Source: Megamonas sp. UBA1799 (GTDB taxonomy: Bacteria > Bacillota > Negativicutes > Selenomonadales > Selenomonadaceae). Taken from it: a DNA stretch of 43,257 nt. The position numbers and the translations under genes were made by a program. Location of the stretch: assembly GCA_002319815.1 (NCBI GenBank), contig DCFR01000077.1, positions 6,753 through 50,009 of the forward strand, given 5' to 3'. A model generated the notes under the pieces. It was not told the DNA's origin. It worked only from the letters and a program-made list of their open reading frames with translations, and ran no database searches. Shown here piece after piece: positions 24,057 through 32,617 of this stretch. Every line of letters starts with the position of its first letter. Position 1 is the first letter of the stretch.

Positions 24057-25274
24057 TCAGCGCTTGTTGCGCTGATTGTAAATATCAAATGCAACGGCCG
24101 CAAGCAGTACCAGTCCCTTAATCCCCTGCTGCCAATCAATGCCGATGCCAAGAATTGACATGCCGTTATTCAACACACCCATAACCAGACCGCCGACAAC
24201 CGCTCCAACAATCGTACCGACACCGCCGGTAGCCGATGCGCCGCCGATATAACAGGCAGCAATTGCATCCAGTTCAAAACCAGTGCCTGCCGAAGGAGCC
24301 GCACAATTCAAGCGGGCCGAAAAAACCAGGCCGGCAACCGCTGCCATCAAGCCCATATTGACAAATACGATAAAGCGCACCCATTTCGTTTTAATGCCGG
24401 ACAGCTGCGTTGCCCGCTCATTACCGCCCAGAGCATATACATGACGTCCAAAAACCGTCCGCCGACAGATAAAGGAATAAAATGCAATCAAAAATGCCAA
24501 CAGGATCAAGATGATTGGCAGTCCTTTAAACTGTGTGAGCCAATACGTAGAAAACACACTTACAAAAGCAATGACAGCAATCCGCACAATCAGCGCCGTC
24601 CGCGTTCCCGCCGGCACATTATATTCGATTTTCTGCTGATAGTCACGCAGTTCTATATAAGCGCAAAACACCGCTACCAACACCCCGACCAAAATCGTGC
24701 TATAAGGAATCGCCGCAAACATCGGCACATCAGATAAAAAACGCTGCGCCACAAACTGATACGACGTGGGAAATGGCGAAAGCGTATTGCCATCGAGAAT
24801 AACCATCGTCATCCCACGGAACAAAAGCATACCGCCTAACGTCACAATAAAAGATGGAACCCGGACAAATGCAACCCAGAACCCCTGCCAGGCGCCGATC
24901 AAAAGGCCGACCGCCAGACAGATGACTGCCGTCACACCAACCCCCATTCCCATATTGACAATCAGCGTCCCCGCAATAGCGCCAATGACTGCCAGCACCG
25001 ACCCGACCGAAAGATCAATATCTCCGGTAAGAATACAAGGCAGCATCCCAATGGCCAGAATCAGAATATAGCTGTTCTGCATAATAAGCTTCGATATATT
25101 AATCGGCTGCAGCAGCACACCGTCGGTACGCCACTGGAAGAAGATTGCTATGAGAATCAATGCAATGAACATTGCATACTCATGTACGGCGGTAAACAAA
25201 AATTTCTTGTTCAGCCAGTCCTTAACCGGTGGTTTGGTCGCAGCCGGATCTGCCGCTTTCTTTTCATTCATCAT
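24057..25274 (-). CDS. mmsB: Multiple monosaccharide ABC transporter permease (GguB/MmsB type)
   Basis: This roughly 405-residue inner-membrane permease of the ribose/xylose family has about ten hydrophobic spans and the conserved GDIDLSVGSVLAVIGA block. Match to the GguB/MmsB subgroup rather than RbsC is judged from length and the YQQKIEYN loop. The in-frame ATG at 25289 contains the RBS itself, so ATG 25274 is taken, with GGAGG about eight bases upstream. It follows mmsA by 20 bp. Confidence 0.9.
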   Translation of the reverse strand: MMNEKKAADPAATKPPVKDWLNKKFLFTAVHEYAMFIALILIAIFFQWRTDGVLLQPINISKLIMQNSYILILAIGMLPCILTGDIDLSVGSVLAVIGAIAGTLIVNMGMGVGVTAVICLAVGLLIGAWQGFWVAFVRVPSFIVTLGGMLLFRGMTMVILDGNTLSPFPTSYQFVAQRFLSDVPMFAAIPYSTILVGVLVAVFCAYIELRDYQQKIEYNVPAGTRTALIVRIAVIAFVSVFSTYWLTQFKGLPIILILLAFLIAFYSFICRRTVFGRHVYALGGNERATQLSGIKTKWVRFIVFVNMGLMAAVAGLVFSARLNCAAPSAGTGFELDAIAACYIGGASATGGVGTIVGAVVGGLVMGVLNNGMSILGIGIDWQQGIKGLVLLAAVAFDIYNQRNKR

Positions 25275-25294
25275 TTTTCTTTCCTCCATTTGCC

Positions 25295-26845
25295 TCAGAC
25301 TGTCTTCTGCGCATTGCTCTGCATAATACAGCGCATGACGCTTTCCTGGGATGCATCTTCCCGACTCAGCTCGCCAACAAAACGACCCTCGTTCATAACA
25401 TAAATCCGATCGCTTACGCCCAAAACCTCTGGCAGCTCAGATGAGATAACAATAACGGATTTACCAGCCTTTGCCAGTTGATTGATAATGCAGTAAATTT
25501 CATACTTCGCGCCGACATCAATGCCGCGCGTCGGTTCATCGAGGATCAGCACGTCCGGGTCCGCATAAATCCAGCGGGCCAGCATGACTTTCTGCTGATT
25601 GCCGCCGGAAAGATTGCCGGTTTTCTGATAAATACCCGGCGCTTTGATATGCAGTTTATCCATGTACTCTTCTGCCACCCGCACCTCCCGGTGCATATTG
25701 ATGATGCCGCGGTCAGCCAGCCGCGGCAGCGTCGGCAGCGTTGTATTCTCCCGAATGCTTTCAATGAGAACCAACCCGGATCCCTTGCGATCCTCCGTCA
25801 CATAAGCGATGCCATGCTGAATCGCATCAGAAACGCTGTTGACTTTAATTTCTTCGCCGTTTTTAAAAATCTGACCGGTGATATTACGGCCGTAAGCTTT
25901 ACCAAAAAGACTCATCGCCAATTCGGTACGGCCGGCCCCCATGAGGCCGGCAATGCCGACAACCTCGCCCCGCCGCACATAAAAGTTCACATCTTTAACC
26001 GCCATTTTACCGACAATATACGGCGATTCCACGTTCCAATTTTTAACTTCAAAAACAACATCGCCCACCGGGCATTCGCCGCGCGCCGGATAACGATCTG
26101 TAATCGCCCGGCCTACCATTCCGCGAATAATCCGGTCTTCGGTAAAATCGTCTTTCCCTTTTTCCAGCGTTTCAATCGTCTTACCATCGCGGATCACCGT
26201 GATGCGATCCGCGATCTGGGTAATTTCATTCAGCTTATGCGAAATAATGATTGCCGTCATACCCCATTTTTCCCGCAACTCGCAGATAAGATCCAGCAGC
26301 TTCTGACTGTCATCATCATTCAAAGAAGCGGTAGGTTCATCGAGAATCAAAAGTTTGACATTCTTAGAAAGCGCTTTCGCGATTTCGACCAGCTGCTGCT
26401 TGCCCACCCCAAGCTTATTCACCGGCAGATCCGGCAGTTCATTGAGCCCCACGCGCTTCATGAGCTTTATGGCTTCCCGGCGGCATTTTCCCCAGTTGAT
26501 AAACCCATGTACCGCCTGCTCATTGCCGAGAAAAATATTTTCCATGATGGATAAATACGGGATGAGCGCCAGTTCCTGATGGATAATGACGATGCCGCGC
26601 GCTTCACTGTCACGAATCGTTGCAAAACGGCACTCGCCCCCATCATAAGCGATGCTTCCTTCATAAGAACCATACGGATAGATACCGCTGAGAACATTCA
26701 TCAGCGTCGATTTTCCCGCGCCATTTTCGCCGACCAGCGCATGAATAGACCCTTCTTCCACCTGAATGTTGACCCGGTCCAGCGCCCGTACGCCGCCCGC
26801 AAATTCTTTCACGATCTCCTTCATTTCCAATAAAATCTTCGGCAT
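25295..26845 (-). CDS. mmsA: Multiple monosaccharide ABC transporter ATP-binding protein (GguA/MmsA type)
   Basis: The 516-residue ATPase has two fused nucleotide-binding domains. The first has Walker A GENGAGKST (about 39-47) and Walker B LLILDEPTASL. The second has the degenerate GLMGAGRTE typical of sugar ATPases, signature LSGGNQQK and VLILDEPTRGIDVG. The YPYGSYEGSI block is characteristic of the GguA/MmsA subgroup. It is separated from chvE by 135 bp containing two hairpins, which may set subunit ratios. Confidence 0.92.
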   Translation of the reverse strand: MPKILLEMKEIVKEFAGGVRALDRVNIQVEEGSIHALVGENGAGKSTLMNVLSGIYPYGSYEGSIAYDGGECRFATIRDSEARGIVIIHQELALIPYLSIMENIFLGNEQAVHGFINWGKCRREAIKLMKRVGLNELPDLPVNKLGVGKQQLVEIAKALSKNVKLLILDEPTASLNDDDSQKLLDLICELREKWGMTAIIISHKLNEITQIADRITVIRDGKTIETLEKGKDDFTEDRIIRGMVGRAITDRYPARGECPVGDVVFEVKNWNVESPYIVGKMAVKDVNFYVRRGEVVGIAGLMGAGRTELAMSLFGKAYGRNITGQIFKNGEEIKVNSVSDAIQHGIAYVTEDRKGSGLVLIESIRENTTLPTLPRLADRGIINMHREVRVAEEYMDKLHIKAPGIYQKTGNLSGGNQQKVMLARWIYADPDVLILDEPTRGIDVGAKYEIYCIINQLAKAGKSVIVISSELPEVLGVSDRIYVMNEGRFVGELSREDASQESVMRCIMQSNAQKTV

Positions 26846-26859
26846 GTCCCCGCCTCCTT

Positions 26860-26948
26860 AAAAAAAGAGGCCTGCACCAAGCACGGGCTCAGGCGCGGCT
26901 GTCCTCCGCAAACAGGCGCCGCCTGTACACGGAGGGCAGCCGCGCCGA
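26860..26948 (-). terminator. Intercistronic hairpins between chvE and mmsA
   Basis: On the minus strand a very long stem (26893-26946; GCGCGGCTG..CCTCCG with its complement and an inner ACAGGC/GCCTGT) is followed by GCCTG..CAGGC-CTCTTTTTTT (26862-26896). The first would protect the chvE mRNA 3' end; the second resembles a leaky terminator lowering mmsAB expression. Confidence 0.65.
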
Positions 26949-26980
26949 GAACCAATGTCCCCGGCACAGCCCTCTGGATA

Positions 26981-28084
26981 TTATTTCTGCAAATCGGCTT
27001 CCTTGTAATAACCCGAATCGATCAGCAGTTGCTTGTAGTTGTCTTTGTCAACAAACTGTGGCTTCAGCAAATAAGACGGAACAATCTTTACGCCATTATT
27101 GTAAGTCTTCGTATCATTGACTTCCGGTTCCTTCCCGCTCAGCAGGGCATCAACCATCTTGACCACCTGGTCGGCCAGCGCGCGGGTATCCTTGAATACC
27201 GACATCGACTGCTCGCCGGAAATGATTGCTTTGACATTCGGCAGGTTGGCATCCTGTCCGGTAATAACCGGCATTGGTTTATCGGCGGTGTTATAACCGG
27301 CCGATTTCAAAGCCGACTGCACGCCGAGGGAAACCGAATCATTCGAGCAGAGAACTGCATCCAGCTTAGCGCTTGCATAATTGGTCGTCAGCAGATTATC
27401 CATCCGCTCCTGCGCTTTAGCTTCATCCCAGTTTGGCGTTGCGCACTGTTCGCGCGTAACCTGACCGGAACGAACGACCAGCTGTCCTTTATCCACATAT
27501 GGCTGCAAAACATCCATCGCGCCTTTAAAGAAAAATACTGCATTGTTGTCGTCCATCGGACCCGTTGCAATTTCCAAATTAAAAGGCCCTTTGCCTTCTT
27601 TCAGGCCCAGCTTCTGCTCAATATACTGTCCCTGAATCTGGCCTACACCATAATTATCAAATGTCGCATAGTAGTTTACTGCGTCAGTATTCATGATCAA
27701 GCGATCATAAGCGATAACCTTAACCCCGGCGCTCTTAGCTTCATCGAGCACAGAAGACAGCGAACCACCATCAATAGCGCCGACCACAATGACCTTGCAG
27801 CCCTTGGTGATCATGTTCTCAATCTGGGATACCTGTGATTCAACCTTGTTTTCTGCAAACTGCAGATCCACATCATAGCCCTTTTCCTTCAGCTTGGACA
27901 TCATGTTTGCGCCATCTTGATTCCAGCGCTGCAAAGACTTCGTCGGCATGGATACGCCGATCTTTACCCCTTTGGATGGCGCTCCGCTGCCGGATCCACC
28001 CGATGAACCCGACGACGATCCGCCGCAGCCGGCCATAACAACCGACATCATTAATGCCAGACAAAGTACCAGGAACTTTTTCAT
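26981..28084 (-). CDS. chvE: Multiple monosaccharide-binding lipoprotein (ChvE type)
   Basis: The 367-residue binding protein feeds MmsAB. It has a signal peptide with lipobox MAGC (Cys20) and a Ser/Gly linker. The periplasmic-binding fold opens KIGVSMPTKSLQRWNQDG, with further blocks VIAYDRLIMNTDAVNYYATFD and ITGQDANLPNVKAIISGEQSMSVFKD that line the sugar site in ChvE/XylF proteins. Likely ligands are xylose, arabinose, galactose or a related aldose. It lies 37 bp after xylB. Confidence 0.9.
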   Translation of the reverse strand: MKKFLVLCLALMMSVVMAGCGGSSSGSSGGSGSGAPSKGVKIGVSMPTKSLQRWNQDGANMMSKLKEKGYDVDLQFAENKVESQVSQIENMITKGCKVIVVGAIDGGSLSSVLDEAKSAGVKVIAYDRLIMNTDAVNYYATFDNYGVGQIQGQYIEQKLGLKEGKGPFNLEIATGPMDDNNAVFFFKGAMDVLQPYVDKGQLVVRSGQVTREQCATPNWDEAKAQERMDNLLTTNYASAKLDAVLCSNDSVSLGVQSALKSAGYNTADKPMPVITGQDANLPNVKAIISGEQSMSVFKDTRALADQVVKMVDALLSGKEPEVNDTKTYNNGVKIVPSYLLKPQFVDKDNYKQLLIDSGYYKEADLQK

Positions 28085-28120
28085 ATTTTGCTTCCCCCTT
28101 TTTTATTACCGCATTTAAAA

Positions 28121-29644
28121 TTATAGCTCTGCCAGATCTTCATAGCAGCCTGCAAGCTGGCGGTACAGCTTTTGATACAGCCGATGGCCTTTGGCATAAT
28201 AGGCCCCGGCTGTTGCATTCGGTAAAGTAGTATTTTTAGTATGAATAAACTCCCGGCAGGCAGTCGGCACATCGCGGAAAATTCCCGCCCCGACTCCGGC
28301 CAGAATGGCCACTCCCAGCGCTGGTCCTTCCTCACTCTGCATCGTAGTTACGCCGCAGCCATACATATCGGCCAGCATCTGCCGCCAGACAGGGCTGCGC
28401 CCGCCTCCGCCGCAAGCCATCATAGCCTGCACCTGGACGTCCATTTCCTGTAAAATATCATTACAGTCCTTCAGGGAATAAGCCACGCCTTCCATAACGG
28501 CGCGAATCATATCCTCCTTGGTATGAATAGCAGAAAGGCCAAAGAATACGCCCCGGCAATCCGGATTGAGATGCGGGGTGCGCTCGCCCATCAGATACGG
28601 CAAGTAAAACAACCGACGGCTGCCGATGGGTACTTTTTCCACAGCGGCATTCATCAGATCATATGCATCAATGCCTTCGCGGATTTCGCGTTCCCGATAG
28701 CCTTCCGCGAGATTATCGCGGAACCATTTTAGAGAAAGCCCGGCCGCCTGCGTGACTCCCATGACATGCCAGCAGTCGGGAACGGCGCAGCAAAACGTAT
28801 GGACGCGGCCCTGAGGATCAATGCGCGGCGTACTTGTATGCGCAAAAACAACCCCGCTGGTTCCGATCGTCGTGAAGGCGCGGCCATCAGAAACCACCCC
28901 GGTACCAACCGCTGCCGCCGCATTGTCGCCAGCGCCGCCGACAACCACCGTCTGTGGATCAAGCCCGGCCGCTGCAGCAAATTCCGCCGTCAGCGTACCC
29001 GTAACTTCCGGCGACTCATAGACACGTCCCAAAAACGCCGGATCTATATCCAACCGGCGGAGAATTTCTTCTGACCATTGCCGCTGCGGCACATCCAAGA
29101 GCTGCATGCCGCTCGCATCCGACACCTCGGTTGCGTAATCGCCCGTGATCCGAAAACGTATGTAATCCTTTGGCAGCAGAATATGACGGCAGGAAGCATA
29201 ATTTTTTGGTTCATGCTTTCTGACCCAAAGAATCTTCGACGCCGTGAAACCGGTAAGCGCCGGATTCGCCGTAATCGCAACCAGCCGTTCACGGCCTACC
29301 CGCTCCGTAATCTCAGCGCATTCCTGACCCGTGCGCTGATCGCACCAGAGAATCGCCGGCCGGATGACCCGATCCTCGGCATCGAGCATCACCAGCCCGT
29401 GCATCTGCCCTGAAAGCCCAATTCCCTTCACATCGGCTGCTGCCACTTGACTTTTGGCCATTACGGCCTGAATCGTATGCAGCACTGCCTGGTACCAGTC
29501 CTCCGGAGCCTGCTCCGCCCAGCCGTTTTGTGGCTGCGCCATCACGTAATCCTCCGAAGCAGAAGCGACGACCCGGCACTCTTCGTCAAACAAAACCGTT
29601 TTTGTCGCCGAAGTTCCCAGATCAACGCCGATCAGATACCGCAT
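28121..29644 (-). CDS. xylB: Xylulokinase
   Basis: This 507-residue FGGY-family kinase phosphorylates D-xylulose or a closely related ketose. Visible: N-terminal ATPase motif LIGVDLGTSATKTVLFD, the substrate block GLSGQMHGLVML, GAGDNAAAAVGTG with a probable catalytic Asp, and ACGGGGRSPVWRQMLADM. Two starts are possible. ATG 29644 has AAGGGG nine bases upstream, while ATG 29653 touches the RBS. First gene of the operon xylB-chvE-mmsA-mmsB-DUF4867-lacI. Confidence 0.92.
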   Translation of the reverse strand: MRYLIGVDLGTSATKTVLFDEECRVVASASEDYVMAQPQNGWAEQAPEDWYQAVLHTIQAVMAKSQVAAADVKGIGLSGQMHGLVMLDAEDRVIRPAILWCDQRTGQECAEITERVGRERLVAITANPALTGFTASKILWVRKHEPKNYASCRHILLPKDYIRFRITGDYATEVSDASGMQLLDVPQRQWSEEILRRLDIDPAFLGRVYESPEVTGTLTAEFAAAAGLDPQTVVVGGAGDNAAAAVGTGVVSDGRAFTTIGTSGVVFAHTSTPRIDPQGRVHTFCCAVPDCWHVMGVTQAAGLSLKWFRDNLAEGYREREIREGIDAYDLMNAAVEKVPIGSRRLFYLPYLMGERTPHLNPDCRGVFFGLSAIHTKEDMIRAVMEGVAYSLKDCNDILQEMDVQVQAMMACGGGGRSPVWRQMLADMYGCGVTTMQSEEGPALGVAILAGVGAGIFRDVPTACREFIHTKNTTLPNATAGAYYAKGHRLYQKLYRQLAGCYEDLAEL

Positions 29645-29661
29645 GCCTTTCATCCCCTTTT

Positions 29662-29677
29662 ATGTGCTTGAGCACAT
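29662..29677. promoter_or_regulatory. Probable LacI-family operator in the xylB promoter
   Basis: ATGTGCTTGAGCACAT is a palindrome with two perfect 7 bp arms. It lies just downstream of the predicted xylB transcription start, where a repressor would block. The same sequence with two changes occurs at 29896-29911. Confidence 0.75.
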
Positions 29678-29688
29678 CTTATGGCACT

Positions 29689-29717
29689 AATATAGCACAC
29701 CTCCTGCACAGCGTCAA
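29689..29717 (-). promoter_or_regulatory. Promoter of the xylB operon
   Basis: TTGACG (29717-29712), 17 bp, TATATT (29694-29689); start near 29682, immediately before the operator. Confidence 0.8.
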
Positions 29718-29852
29718 TGTATATTTTTGTTTTTTCTAAAAATTAATAAATCGTAAAAAAACAGGGATAAAGAATTATTTCCTTTTATTATAGGGAATAA
29801 TGATTCCTTATCAAAAAATTCTTTATTTTCTTATTGACTGCATACAAAAGAA

Positions 29853-29881
29853 TTGACATCCAGGAGCCTCGGTGTTATTCT
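29853..29881 (+). promoter_or_regulatory. Promoter of the isomerase-like gene
   Basis: TTGACA, 17 bp, TATTCT; start near 29888. It is divergent to the xylB promoter. The AT-rich stretch between the two (29718-29852) also has a short palindrome, GGAAT-aatg-ATTCC, near 29794. Confidence 0.8.
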
Positions 29882-29895
29882 GTTCATAGAAATGC

Positions 29896-29911
29896 ATGTG
29901 CTTGTGCACAA
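29896..29911. promoter_or_regulatory. Probable LacI-family operator in the isomerase promoter
   Basis: ATGTGCTTGTGCACAA matches the xylB operator at 14 of 16 positions and lies just downstream of the predicted start of this promoter, mirroring the other site. Confidence 0.72.
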
Positions 29912-29942
29912 AGAAGCGTAATTCAAATAAGGAGTGAGCAGA

Positions 29943-31433
29943 ATGGCTCTAGTAAACATCCCTCAGGTAAAATGCGGCATTCTTTCCGTCAGCCGCGACT
30001 GCTTCGTTATTTCTCTTTCTGAGAATCGGAGACAAGCAATCGTCCGTGCCTACACAAAAGAATACGGCGATCTTTATGAAGTAAAGAAAACGGTTGAAAA
30101 CGAAGCTGATATGCTGACTGCCGTCGCCGAAGCCAAACAGGCCGGCTGCAATGCGCTGGTTGTGTTTCTAGGAAATTTCGGCCCGGAAACGCCGGAAACG
30201 CTCATCGCCCGCGAGTTTGACGGCCCGGTCATGTATGTCGCGGCTGCGGAAGAAAAGGGCAGCAGCCTGATCAACGGGCGCGGCGATGCTTACTGCGGAA
30301 TGCTGAACTGCTCTTACAACCTTGGACTGCGCAAACTCCGCGCTTTCATCCCGGAATACCCGGTTGGCACCGCCGCAGATATTGCCGGCATGATCGCTGA
30401 ATTTCAGCCGGTCGCCCGCACACTGATCGGTCTGGCAGGCCTCAAGATTATTACCTTTGGCCCGCGTCCGCAGGACTTTTTTGCCTGCAATGCCCCAATT
30501 AAACCGCTGTACGATCTTGGCGTTGAAATCGAAGAAAACTCCGAACTGGATTTGCTGGTTTCCTACCGCGCCCATAAAGATGATAAACGCATCGCCGATG
30601 TTGTCCGCGACATGACGGAAGAACTTGGAACTACCGGCAACCCGTATCCGGATCTGCTGCCGCGCATGGCGCAGTATGAACTGACGCTGCTCGACTGGGC
30701 AGAATCGCACAAGGGCGCCCGTCAATATGTCGCTTTTGCCAATAAATGCTGGCCGGCGTTCCCGTCAGAGTTCGGCTTTGAACCATGCTATGTAAACAGC
30801 CGCCTTGTTTCCAGAGGCATTCCAGTCGCCTGCGAAGTTGATATTTACGGCGCACTCAGCGAATATATCGGCACCTGCGTCAGCAACGATGCCGTTACGC
30901 TGCTGGATATCAACAACTCGGTACCGCAGGACACCTATCAAAAAGAAATTCAGAAAAAAACCGACTACACGATTGAAGATACTTTCATGGGCTTCCATTG
31001 TGGCAACACGCCGCTTTGCAAACTGAAACAGGGCGGCATCAAGTATCAGCTTATTCAGAACCGGCTGCTGGAAAACGGCGGCGAACCCGATATTACCCGC
31101 GGAACATTGGAAGGCGATATCGCGGCCGGAGAGATCACTTTCTTCCGCTTGCAGAGCACAGCGGGCGCCGAGCTGAAAGCTTATATTGCCGAAGGGGAAG
31201 TCCTGCCGGCAGCGACCAACTCTTTTGGCGGCATTGGCATTTTTGCCATTCCAGAAATGGGCCGTTTCTATCGGCACGTCCTGATCGCCAAACGTTTCCC
31301 TCATCATGGAGCCGTTGCTTTCGGTCATTTTGGCAAAGCGCTCTGGTCGATTTTCCAGTACCTTGGGATCGAGGATGTTTCCTTCAATCAGCCAAAGGGC
31401 ATGCTCTACAAAAACGAAAATCCATTTGCCTGA
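29943..31433 (+). CDS. L-fucose/L-arabinose isomerase family protein
   Basis: This 496-residue protein has the fold of fucose/arabinose isomerases, which interconvert aldose and ketose with a divalent metal. Recognisable blocks are VVFLGNFGPETPETLIARE, GLAGLKIITFGPRPQDFFACN, PCYVNSRLVSRGIPVACEVDIYGALSEY and FHCGNTPLCKL. ATG 29943 is used, with AAGGAG upstream. Pairing with xylB and ChvE-MmsAB suggests it makes the ketose that XylB phosphorylates, so the pathway sugar could be xylose, D-arabinose or another aldose. The exact substrate is unknown. Confidence 0.85.
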   Translation: MALVNIPQVKCGILSVSRDCFVISLSENRRQAIVRAYTKEYGDLYEVKKTVENEADMLTAVAEAKQAGCNALVVFLGNFGPETPETLIAREFDGPVMYVAAAEEKGSSLINGRGDAYCGMLNCSYNLGLRKLRAFIPEYPVGTAADIAGMIAEFQPVARTLIGLAGLKIITFGPRPQDFFACNAPIKPLYDLGVEIEENSELDLLVSYRAHKDDKRIADVVRDMTEELGTTGNPYPDLLPRMAQYELTLLDWAESHKGARQYVAFANKCWPAFPSEFGFEPCYVNSRLVSRGIPVACEVDIYGALSEYIGTCVSNDAVTLLDINNSVPQDTYQKEIQKKTDYTIEDTFMGFHCGNTPLCKLKQGGIKYQLIQNRLLENGGEPDITRGTLEGDIAAGEITFFRLQSTAGAELKAYIAEGEVLPAATNSFGGIGIFAIPEMGRFYRHVLIAKRFPHHGAVAFGHFGKALWSIFQYLGIEDVSFNQPKGMLYKNENPFA

Positions 31434-31450
31434 AATAATCGCTAAAGAAT

Positions 31451-31495
31451 GCAGCAAAAAGCCGTCAGAGAAAATCCCTGACGGCTTTTTGCTGC
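31451..31495. terminator. Bidirectional terminator between isomerase-like gene and uspA
   Basis: GCAGCAAAAAGCCGTCAG and its exact complement form an eighteen-pair stem with a nine-base loop, with internal A- and T-runs, between two converging genes. Confidence 0.92.
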
Positions 31496-31505
31496 ATAAA
31501 AATGC

Positions 31506-31922
31506 TTATTTCACGACCAGTACCGGACATTTAGACTGTTCAACAATATACTGACTCACACTGCCCAGCAAAACGCCCTTGACCACTCCCAGCCCACGGC
31601 TGCCCATTACAATGAGATCCGTAGGATGATTTTCCGCAAAATCCAGAATGACCACGGCAGGTGAACCCGTCTCGGAAAAAGCTTCCTTTTCAACCTCTGC
31701 CGGCAGCATTTCCATTGCCCGGTCCAAAATCACATTACCGGCTTTCGTCACCGCATCAAGAATTGCATCCGACAGACAAGCATTAATTGCCAGCTGATTA
31801 ATATTTGCTACATAAAGAAAATTCACCTTTGCATCGCAGGCCTTTGCCAATTCTGCCGCCTCGCCGATTGCACGATCTGAACCTTCCGAACCATCAACGG
31901 GAACTAAAATATTCTTTACCAT
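31506..31922 (-). CDS. Universal stress protein (UspA family)
   Basis: This 138-residue single-domain Usp starts NILVPVDGSEGSDRAIGEA and has the ATP-binding signature MGSRGLGVVKGVLLGSVSQ (G-x2-G-x9-G-S), so it belongs to the ATP-binding class. AGGAGG precedes the ATG. It follows a second Usp gene by 19 bp; the two are paralogues of clearly different divergence. Function is stress adaptation in general; no specific partner is evident. Confidence 0.92.
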   Translation of the reverse strand: MVKNILVPVDGSEGSDRAIGEAAELAKACDAKVNFLYVANINQLAINACLSDAILDAVTKAGNVILDRAMEMLPAEVEKEAFSETGSPAVVILDFAENHPTDLIVMGSRGLGVVKGVLLGSVSQYIVEQSKCPVLVVK

Positions 31923-31941
31923 ACATAAAACCTCCTGCTAT

Positions 31942-32397
31942 TTATTCACTTACCTTATTGCCGCTTTTCACCAACACCACCGGGCAGCGGGCATGCTCCA
32001 GAACATAGCTGGAAACGCTGCCCAGCAAAGCGGATCGCAGCGCGCCCAGACCGCGGGAGCCCATGACAATGAGCTCCGCCCGACTGTCGGCCGCCCGCCG
32101 AAGAATTGCTTCGCGCGGCTGACCGCTCACACAATGCGCCTTTGCCGGCACATCTGCCGGCGCCTGCTCCAGTGCCTGGTCCAGGACCTGCCGGCCAATG
32201 CCGACAGCATCCTCCAATACGGAAGGATGGCCACTGCGGCCGGCCGCGCCGATATTCGTCAGCGCATTCTCTATATCCACCACATACAAAAATTCCAAAG
32301 CAGCTCCGGCTGCCCGAGCCAGTTCTGCCGCAATGGCAGCCGCCCGCGCCGAACTGTTCGATCCATCCATCGGAACAAGAATCAATTTGCATTCCAT
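31942..32397 (-). CDS. Universal stress protein (UspA family), upstream paralogue
   Basis: The 151-residue product begins LILVPMDGSNSSARAAAIAAEL and carries MGSRGLGALRSALLGSVSS, the ATP-binding glycine motif. It is more Ala-rich than its neighbour and ends in a short extra tail. GGAGGG is upstream of the ATG. With the downstream usp it forms a two-gene operon divergent from the threonine ammonia-lyase gene. Confidence 0.92.
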   Translation of the reverse strand: MECKLILVPMDGSNSSARAAAIAAELARAAGAALEFLYVVDIENALTNIGAAGRSGHPSVLEDAVGIGRQVLDQALEQAPADVPAKAHCVSGQPREAILRRAADSRAELIVMGSRGLGALRSALLGSVSSYVLEHARCPVVLVKSGNKVSE

Positions 32398-32514
32398 GGC
32401 CTCTTCCCTCCGCCAGCGAAGCAGCGTACTTCTCTGTTATTATTATATTTCGTGACCGGCAGCAAAATTCCTGCAAAAGAATACCGATAAATCCTGTTCT
32501 CTTCGGTTTACACA

Positions 32515-32543
32515 TTGACACTCTCTTCGGATAATGATACACT
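32515..32543 (+). promoter_or_regulatory. Promoter of the threonine ammonia-lyase gene
   Basis: TTGACA, 17 bp, TACACT, about 75 bp before the ATG. Confidence 0.65.
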
Positions 32544-32617
32544 TAATTCAATATTTTTCTGAGAAAATCACATTACTGTCTTTCCCAGATATACTTTGTT
32601 TACAGGAGGACTTTTAT

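Noticed and set aside
25478..26554. 358-codon plus-strand frame opposite mmsA
   Set aside because: The opposite strand encodes all ABC ATPase motifs; this frame is Arg/Phe/His-rich shadow sequence.
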